A stretch of DNA of 22,244 bases, taken from positions 1 to 22,244 of the forward strand of contig JAZUBK010000005.1 of NCBI GenBank assembly GCA_045638465.1. Reading direction: 5' to 3'. A program made the position numbers and the translations under genes. A model generated the notes under the pieces. It worked only from the letters and a program-made list of their open reading frames with translations, searched no databases and had not been told where the DNA came from. This DNA is from CAKVLS01 sp045638465. Lineage in GTDB: Bacteria; Bacillota; Clostridia; Christensenellales; UBA1242. This document shows positions 1 to 7,800 of this stretch, one piece after another (positions within the stretch are counted from its first letter, which is position 1; the number at the start of each line of letters is the position of its first letter).

Positions 1-80
1 TAAAAACTAAATAAAACTAAAAATATTTTGAAAAAACTAGAAAAAACTAGAAAAAACTATTTACAAACTAAAAAAACTAT
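1..80. repeat. Phased A-tract 10-bp repeats upstream of NUDIX promoter
   Basis: A 10-base unit of the form AAAAAACTAG is repeated exactly in register at 31-40, 41-50 and 51-60 and again at 71-80. Degenerate copies lie at 1-10 and 11-20. A-tracts spaced one helical turn apart are known to bend DNA. Their position just upstream of and overlapping a promoter suggests a curved UP-element-like activator. The repeats are seen directly; the bending and the role are inference. Confidence 0.75.
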
Positions 81-88
81 GATATAGT
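60..88 (+). promoter_or_regulatory. Sigma-A-like promoter of NUDIX gene
   Basis: The -35 box is TTTACA at 60-65 and the -10 box is TATAGT at 83-88, with a 17-base spacer. It is followed by a short leader and a ribosome site (AGGAG at 104-108) 10 bases before the ATG at 119. The phased A-tracts lie directly upstream and run through the spacer. Confidence 0.65.
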
Positions 89-118
89 ATAAACATCAAA
101 GAGAGGAGAAATAAAAAA

Positions 119-517
119 ATGAAATTAATTACAACAGTAGCAGGTGTTATAAAAAACGAAAATGGAGAGATTCTTTGCACCCTAAGAGACCAAGGAAAAT
201 ATGACTATGTGTCTTTTAAATGGGAGTTTCCTGGTGGTAAAGTAGAAGAGGGCGAAACTAAAGAAGAGACTTTGACAAGAGAACTTCACGAAGAACTAGA
301 GATTGATGTTGAGATAGAAAACTTCTTCTATCAAGTAGAGCACGACTATCCAGATTTCCATTTGTCAATGGCAGTTTTTGAGTGCAAACTTATTTCTAAA
401 GAAATGAAAATGAACGTTCATAAAGGCATCAAATGGCTAAAACCAGAAGATATGATGACTCTTGATTGGGCTGCTGCAGATATCCCTGTTGCCCAAAAGA
501 TTTTTGACAACAAATAA
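119..517 (+). CDS. NUDIX hydrolase, MutT/8-oxo-dGTP diphosphatase-like
   Basis: The 132-aa protein matches the MutT-type NUDIX family in length (about 130 aa). It would hydrolyse oxidised or otherwise non-canonical nucleoside triphosphates to monophosphate and pyrophosphate in the cytosol. The strand before the box reads WEFPGGK (residues 35-41), typical of MutT and NudG. The Nudix box runs from G40 through E46 to R54-E55-L-H-E58-E59, so all metal-binding glutamates are present. The glycine that usually follows the EE-x element is Glu61. The LDWAAADIPV stretch near the C-terminus resembles the base-recognition end of MutT/NudG. The start is supported by AGGAG at 104-108. The gene is monocistronic and ends at a hairpin terminator. 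The exact substrate (8-oxo-dGTP or modified CTP) cannot be decided. Confidence 0.9.
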   Translation: MKLITTVAGVIKNENGEILCTLRDQGKYDYVSFKWEFPGGKVEEGETKEETLTRELHEELEIDVEIENFFYQVEHDYPDFHLSMAVFECKLISKEMKMNVHKGIKWLKPEDMMTLDWAAADIPVAQKIFDNK

Positions 518-570
518 CAACCTGCAGAGAATAGAGAAAAAAATTTAATTATTATATGGGTAACTATAAT

Positions 571-607
571 AAAAAAAAGAGAAGGTATCTGATACCTTCT
601 TTTTTTG
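571..607. terminator. Bidirectional rho-independent terminator
   Basis: GAAGGTA and TACCTTC pair around the loop TCTGA (581-599). The stem is flanked by A-rich sequence on the left and seven T on the right, so it can stop transcription on either strand. It sits between the convergent NUDIX and nitroreductase genes. Confidence 0.88.
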
Positions 608-609
608 AT

Positions 610-1149
610 TTATTTTATTATATTTGCTTTTGATTTGTTTAGTATTTTTGCTGAGGTATTTTTGTTTGTTGCGTAGCCAATAGATATGCACATAAAACAA
701 CTATATCCCTCTGGTATGCCGTATTTTGCTTGGTTTGATTGGTCTATAGCCCAGCAAATATCTCTTATAATACAAGAAGAAAGACCTAAACTTTCTGCCA
801 TCAAAACCATATTTTGGATAGCAAAGCAACAGTCTTCATTTGATTTTTCGATGGCTAAATTATTGCTTATTACTACGATAATATCTGGAGAGTAAAAAGG
901 GTCAAAGTTGTCTTTTGTGGCCCAATTTTTTCGCCAGTCAACGCCACTTTTTTCAAAGGCAATTTTGCAGTTGTTTACGAGTTCTTGCTTTACTTGGTCG
1001 TTTTGTATAACAGTAAAGTGCCAAGGTTGAGTATTCATACCGCTTGGAGCAGAAAGTCCTGCGTCGATGATTTTTGAGATATCTGCGTCAGATATTTTTT
1101 TGCTGCTGAATTTTCTTTCACTATGCCTATGTGTAATCAAATTGTACAT
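610..1149 (-). CDS. Nitroreductase family protein (FMN-dependent)
   Basis: The 179-aa protein belongs to the nitroreductase fold: homodimeric flavoenzymes that use NAD(P)H to reduce nitro compounds, quinones or similar electrophiles in the cytosol. The N-terminal R8-H-S10-E-R12 pattern is the usual FMN phosphate/ribityl contact. The segment APSGMNTQPWHF (residues 34-45) is the family signature. A GLSSCIIRDI segment near 122 and IPEGYSCFMCISIGYA near 144 match the later core strands. The start is set by AGGAGA (complement of 1156-1161), 6 bases from the ATG. The gene lies 44 bases downstream of the unrecognised 125-aa gene on the same strand and is probably cotranscribed with it. The physiological substrate is unknown. 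Confidence 0.9.
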   Translation of the reverse strand: MYNLITHRHSERKFSSKKISDADISKIIDAGLSAPSGMNTQPWHFTVIQNDQVKQELVNNCKIAFEKSGVDWRKNWATKDNFDPFYSPDIIVVISNNLAIEKSNEDCCFAIQNMVLMAESLGLSSCIIRDICWAIDQSNQAKYGIPEGYSCFMCISIGYATNKNTSAKILNKSKANIIK

Positions 1150-1160
1150 GGTTTTTCTCC

Positions 1161-1180
1161 TAGACTTTTTTTGAAGTCTA
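1161..1180 (-). promoter_or_regulatory. Hairpin abutting the nitroreductase ribosome site
   Basis: TAGACTT and AAGTCTA form a 7-bp inverted repeat around a six-base A/T-rich loop. On the minus strand its 3' arm ends at the first base of the AGGAGA ribosome site. It could modulate translation or act as a weak attenuator in the two-gene transcript. No ligand-binding class is recognised. Confidence 0.35.
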
Positions 1181-1193
1181 TTTTATTTGTGTT

Positions 1194-1571
1194 CTATTGT
1201 TCTTTTTCTTTTATAGGTTGAGGGATTGTAGTTTTTGATTGCGATTTTTTGTCATTTGTTTGTTGCAAGTTAGGTGCAAATTCATTTGGGTATCTATCAA
1301 TCAAACTAGCCTTAGTTCCGTGCACCCAAAGATCAGAGGTGCTAATATATCCATTGCTAAAACTTTCTACTTCTTCGTACTCTGTGCCAAGCCCCTCAAG
1401 GGTGCTTTCTGCACTATAAATGCTTTTGTGCCACTCTTCGTTGTCGTTATCGAACCAAAATGCGTTACCGCTCAAGGTGTTTACAACGTCCAAAGTTCCC
1501 GCAGTGTCCGCAGGAAGACCATACATTGCTGGGTGATAACTAACTAAATATCTTATTCCTTCAGGTTTCAC
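1194..1571 (-). CDS. Hypothetical 125-aa soluble protein
   Basis: I do not recognise this protein. It is 125 aa, with no signal peptide and no membrane segment. The first 90 residues look folded and are rich in aromatic and acidic residues (FWFDNDNEEWHKS around 38-50; YISTSDLWVHGTKASLIDRY around 75-94). The last 30 or so are a polar, Gln/Lys-rich tail that is probably disordered. It starts with GTG: GGAGGG (complement of about 1579-1584) is about 8 bases upstream, and a good promoter lies further upstream. It is the first gene of a leftward pair with the nitroreductase. The strong ribosome site and promoter argue that it is real. Confidence 0.7.
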   Translation of the reverse strand: MKPEGIRYLVSYHPAMYGLPADTAGTLDVVNTLSGNAFWFDNDNEEWHKSIYSAESTLEGLGTEYEEVESFSNGYISTSDLWVHGTKASLIDRYPNEFAPNLQQTNDKKSQSKTTIPQPIKEKEQ

Positions 1572-1596
1572 AAAAAAGCCCTCCTTTAATACCTAT

Positions 1597-1624
1597 ATTA
1601 TACCACAAATAAATCGATTATCAA
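1597..1624 (-). promoter_or_regulatory. Sigma-A-like promoter of leftward gene pair
   Basis: On the minus strand TTGATA (complement of 1619-1624) and a perfect TATAAT (complement of 1597-1602) are separated by 16 bases. They lie about 26 bases upstream of the GTG start of the 125-aa gene. Confidence 0.75.
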
Positions 1625-1793
1625 CCATAAAAATTTTCAGCTGTTTTTTGATATATGGGATTGACTTTGTGATAAAATCAATGTCTAAAAATTTTTTTAT
1701 ATGAAAAACTTGGCAATAAAAGAAAAACTTGAGTGACATTTATAAAAAGCCGACGTATATATCATGTTTGTTGAGATTATCTTTGTTTTTGCT

Positions 1794-1821
1794 TTGAAAA
1801 TATCAAAAAAAGTATTATGCT
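1794..1821 (+). promoter_or_regulatory. Probable promoter of giant surface-protein gene
   Basis: The -35-like TTGAAA (1794-1799) and -10-like TATGCT (1816-1821) are separated by 16 bases. They leave a leader of about 45 bases before the ATG at 1872, which has AAGGAG 8 bases upstream. The surrounding AT-richness allows other placements of the -10. Confidence 0.5.
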
Positions 1822-1871
1822 ATATATAGAATAATATTACGTAAAAAAATAAATACTAAGGAGCAGAGGAT

Positions 1872-4800
1872 ATGAAGAAAAGAGTAATTGGTTTTTTAAT
1901 GTCTTTGATGATGATTATTTGTTGTTTGCCAACAAATATTTTGTCGTTGTTTGCTTACGCTGATACTACCACTGATGAAGAAGAATTTAATTTGGATTCA
2001 GAACTGTTTGACTTTACGACGGGCGAATTTAACAAAACAGGAATTGATTTGTTGATGACGCTTTTTACTACAGAAGTGCAAGATGGTACAGAGATTTTCT
2101 CAGAGTACAAAGTTGATGCTTTTTATAACGCAGCAACTTTAACTAGAAATTATGATGAGGTAATAAAAAGGCTTCACTTTGATGATATCACCTTGAAATT
2201 TGCCTTTACTATCGGTGGGTTAAAATGGATTCCTACATATCTTTCTACAGACAAAGACGGAAATGCAATTGTTACATTTTGGCTTAGCGAATCTTCGCAA
2301 GAGGCCTGGTCATCTTACGAAAATGGCTATGAGATAGAAGAAGGGTCAAATGTTAGCTTTTATAACGGAAGTTTGTATTCTCCATATAGCTTAGACGAAA
2401 ACTATATGTATGGAACAAGCAGTGTTAGATCTTACGCACTAAACAATAGTAGTGAAAAAATATATCTTAGCACAGATGAAAACGGTGATCCTGTTTATAC
2501 AAGTTATACAGCAAAAGCCGATCACCCATTTGCTGCGTTTACTATGCCAGAAAGTAAATTGACAGACTATATTGTTAAACCTAGCGAAATGGCATGGCAA
2601 GAATATCAAGCACCAAATATAAGCTTCAATGGTTCTCTTAATTTTGAGGGGCTAAACTATGCAGATGCTATGGCAAAAATTTTGGGAAACCTTCTAAGGA
2701 TTATTGACGACCAAACTCTCCTTGAGTTACTTGGTATGTACTGCCAAAGTTTAATACAAGGCGTTATGACTCCTGTTAACGAAGGTTGGTCTGCAGATCT
2801 TATTAATGCCGCAAACCAAGTAAAAATAGAAGAAACTCTTGCAATTTATTTTGAGACTTTGGACTCTCTAAAAAATGAAATGATTGCAGAAAGAAACATT
2901 ATTTTACAAGAAGAGCAAAATTATCAAAATAACCTTACTATAATCAATCAAACTATAGAAAGTGCAACTCAAACAATCGCAGATTGTGATACAAATATTG
3001 CTGCGGCTGAAGAGCGAATTGCAAACGCAACAAGCGATGAAGAGAGGGCTTTGGCAGAACAAGACAAACAAGATGCTGAAAATCTAAAAGCTGAGGCTCA
3101 AACAACAAAAACTCAAGCCGAGGCCGAAAAAGTTACAGTTGAAAGTAACTTGCAAACAACTCAAAGTGATTTGCAAAATATTAACTCAAAGATAGAAAGC
3201 AATACAATTATGAAGGCAGAAGGTGAAGCTGCTTTTGAAATGTTTTCTCCTTATGTTTCTGTAGACAAGTATGGTAATTATTATAACTTTTATAGCAACG
3301 GTGGACTAAACTACCAAGACGAGCCATATTATAGCTCATGGAAAGATGACTATTTGTGGTTGCCTAGTATGTCAGAAATCGGTTTAATGCCAATGGGCTT
3401 TTCTGGTTTGTGGGGTGGTAGCGAATTGCTTTTGAGCAATAGCGATGTAACTATCGAAGATGGCTTGAACTATTCAAACAACACCATGGTAAGATCTGCA
3501 ATATTAGACGGATTTGTTAGTGTTTATCCAGACGCTGTAGATTTTTCGTTTGTTTCAAACGGAACATTACAAAGCCCAGGAACTGCTTGTGCGGTAAGAC
3601 CAGCTTTTAACCTAAACCTAACCAAAATTATTAAAGAGCAACAGCTAGAAAAAGAACATAGCAGATATGTATATATAGACGAAATTTGGGACGAAGATAC
3701 ACAAACTTTTAACACTAAGAACCTACTTAGTTTGTACGAAAATATCACTGGCCTAAAAAATGCAAATGTCAATAATATTAAAACTATTTTAAATGACAAT
3801 GGCGGTACTTTTAGTGCAAATGATATCAAAAATGTGTCTTTATCAGACTCAAACAAAACAGCAGGAAAAGATGTTATCGTGCGCATAGGCGGTCTTGACT
3901 GGCACGTAACATACTTGTCAAATAATAAAGACGAAGAACCTATTTTGACAGTTTGGCTTAGCAATTCTTTCCAAAACAAACATTCTCACTACAAAGATTT
4001 CTTGACAGGAGATCTAAATGGCAGAATGGCGGGAACCTTGCTTTCTATGGCCAATGGCACTAGTTTATATAGTGGCTCAGCTATAAGAAGTGTGGGCTTG
4101 AATAATTCGGGAAAATATTATCTAGGTGTTGCCGATAGTAAGACGGCAATAATAGATGCCGACGGTTATACCGACTATACTGCAACAATTGATCATCCAT
4201 TTGCTATGTATACAATGCAAGAATTTGGCTTTACTAGATATCTAGCAACCCCAAGAGAAATGGCTTGGCAAGAGCATCAAAGTTTCTATGCGATTTCGCC
4301 AAATGATGCTTGTTTTAGTAATGATGCATGGTCAGATGAAATAACAGAAACAACAGATGGTTATTTCTTTAACGGTATGGCAACAAATCATTCTAATCAA
4401 AAATATAATAGCGCTTGGGCAGATGACTATTTGTGGTTACCTAGTGCAACCGAAATAGTTAACTACACCTATAATAACGGTGACGGCGAAACAACTATTA
4501 TGGGATTGTGGGAACTAGCGACTAACCAACTACAAAATTATGACGGAGTGTCTAATCAAAAGTTCGTTTCTTTTGGCCCTGATGATGCCGGTATTACTTT
4601 GCCTACATCATACTATATTAGGTCAGGAGCATCAGCAAATGCTGATATTTTAGTTTCTGTAAACGCTGATGGAAGCAGTTTTGATGTGTTAAACCGAATT
4701 GAATTTGGTTGTGTTCGTCCTGCTATGCACTTAAATTTGTCTTCTATGCCAACTCTAGATTCAACAGGCTTGGTTTTGAGATCAAACGGAAACTATTATA

Positions 4801-7800
4801 ACGGAAATTCTCAAGTAGATGATTTAGCCTTTACTTATGATAATGAACAATTGAACTTCGGTGTTGATTACAACATTACTATTTACTCAAAAGGCGAAGA
4901 AGTAACCGAAATAGTAAATGTAGGAACTTACAACATCACCTTCACAGGAATTGGAGATTATGCCTTTATTGGTGATATGGAGTTTACTTATAGCGTTGAA
5001 GCTATAAACCTTTCAAATAGAACAAACATTAATTTCACAGAGATTCCAGAATTTATAGAAGGTGAAACCACAGAGGTTATACCTACTGTTGAGGTTACTT
5101 ATAATGGAAACACCCTTACAGCAGGGGTTGATTATGATATAACCTATTCAAACAATACAAGTGCAACAAACAAGGCTGAGTATAAAGTTGTATATAAAGG
5201 CAACTATACAGGTCAAACAGAAGGAACATTTGTTATCCCTTATGTTAATCTTTCAACTGTAACTATTGATTGCGCCCTAAATAACAATTCTTATAATTAT
5301 GACGGGCTTATTCATAAATACGCTCCAGGCAACGTTTATGCAAATGGCGTATTGCTTGTAGAAGGAGTTGATTACGACTGGTCATACTGGTATTTTGACG
5401 AAAATGACCAACTAACAGAGGAAATCCCAAATTCTTTCTTTATTAACCCAGGAACAAAAATAATCTTTCTTGAAGGAAAGGGAAATTACACTGGTTCATC
5501 TTATATAATTTATACAATAGAGGCTATAGATGTCTCTTATATTACAATTGTTCCAAATATAGGAACATACACCTATAATGGTGCAGAGCATAGACCAGTT
5601 CCAACTATAAGTTATCAAGGAACAACTTTGGTTTCTGGCACAGATTATGATATTTATTATCATGACAACATTGACGCATCAAACAACGCAAAAATGCAGG
5701 TGTATTTCAAAGGCATTTACAGTGGCAGCTATTCAGCCACTTACACAATTAATCCAAAAGACATAAGCACTGTTGCAGTAAGAGATTTGCAAGAATATAC
5801 ATATAATGTTTATGAGCAATATGTATACTTTACTCTATACGACGAAGAAGTTGAAGATTCTTTGTCAAGAGCAGCATATAGCAGCCCAGGCGACAATGAT
5901 GACTATTGGGTTGTTGATAATAAAGTAAAAGGTGCAAAAACATACTCTATAGTTTGCAGAGGAAACGGAAACTATACAGGCTCTAAAACTGTTCAAGTAG
6001 TAGTAAAAAGAGCAGAGGTTGTTGATGTAGAACTTATAAATGCGGACGGCGGCCCTGCGGGATCTAATACTGCATACTACAAACAAACCAATTTTGCCAA
6101 AAACAATTCTTTAAATTCTAAAGATGTAATGATTAGATATTATATCATTGACTCAAGTGGCCAAAAGCAATCTGCAGGATTTAAAACATTTTACTACGGT
6201 TATAGAGCTTATAGAGATGGAGAACTTACAACAGACCTTGAAAACATCGGAAAAATCGATTTTGAAATCTACGAAGTTGATGAAACTGATTACTATTTGC
6301 CAAGCGGCACAACATTTAATGCAAGTTATATTATATATCCAGATATAATCACCTCTGTAACACCAAGTTACACAGGACAAGCCTATGTGGGATTTTATAA
6401 TAGGGAAGCTCAAGAAGTTTCTGTTACAGTTAAAAGTAGATATACAGAAAAATTAAATAAAAGTGACTATTTAGTATCATATTACAAATATAATACTACA
6501 ACCTCAAGCTACGAAACAACCCCAACAACTATGTTAGAAGCGGGGCAATATAAGTGGGTTGTAACATCTAATAGTGATAGTTATGTTCTAAATAGCGCGG
6601 CATCGGGAACAGCCTATATTCTATCAAAAAGAGTTTCTGAGTTGTTCAAAGAATATTATTATGTCGACGCCGAAGGCAACTTTACTGATGCAGCAGGAAA
6701 TTCAAGCAGCGAGAAAGTATATGTTGCAGCATACTCAGGCAAGTATACAGGTTTGCCTCTTGATGTAGATGTGTTCTTTGATTCATCTAAAGCATATGAA
6801 CTTGCAAGGGAAACAGAATACATCATAACCAAGGATAACTCACGCCTAGAAAGTGAAGGAAAGTATATAATTACTATTGAAGGTGTGGGCAACTATGCCG
6901 AAACATTTACTATAGACTTCAATGTAAATCAATATCGTATTCAATCAATGTCTAGCAGTTTTACAAAACGTTTTTATTATAACTATGGTGACCCTGTAGA
7001 AGTAGACCCTACAGATCTAATCATTACAAACCCAGAACTTGGTGTAGACCTTGTATATGGCCAAGATTATGTTTATTTTACTGGTGAGTATAATTCAGGA
7101 TATGGAACAACACAAGTAGATAAATATTCAAACAACATTAATACAGGAACTGCATATTTATATATCCAAGGTCTTGGTGATTATGTTGGCGTGAGCAGGT
7201 TGTCATTTACAATTAATACCAGAGGCGTAAATGATGCAGATGTTGTTAGTGGTTTTTCTGTTGTAGAGGAACAGTACGCTTATACAAAGAAAGAAATTAC
7301 CCCAATAATCTCTCACCCAAGACTACTTGAAAATAGAGATTATACCGTAAAATATTATGATAATAGAGCCGTTGGTTCTGCAAGAATTGTAATTACAGGT
7401 ATTAACAATTTTGATAGTGTAAGGTTTATATATTTTGAAATAGTGAGAAAATCTATTGAAGATGAAGATATCGGTTTGCCTGATGACTTTGAAACAACTA
7501 TTGCATATACTGGTAATTTGTCAGACATAACAAATTCTATAACATTGCATTATTTCAGCCAATCAATTAATTTGACTCGTGGCTCTGATTATAATGTATC
7601 CTACTATAAAGATGGTGCTAGTATAACCAGTGCAGATGTCGGCGAAATAACAATGGAAATTATTGGTGTAAATGGTTTTGTTGGAACAAAAACTGTTCAA
7701 CTTACTATTATCCCAAAATCTATCGAAGACGATGGAGTTTCTAAAGACATCAAAGAAACATATACTTATCAAAATGGATATGCTTTTAATTACGGCTTAG

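Larger units (their letters stand above)
1572..1871. other. Divergent intergenic region
   Basis: These 300 bases separate the leftward pair from the surface-protein gene. They hold the leftward promoter (1597-1624), the rightward promoter (1794-1821) and the surface-protein ribosome site AAGGAG (1858-1863). The remaining sequence (about 1625-1790) is AT-rich and I see no ORF or RNA structure in it that I would defend. Confidence 0.6.
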
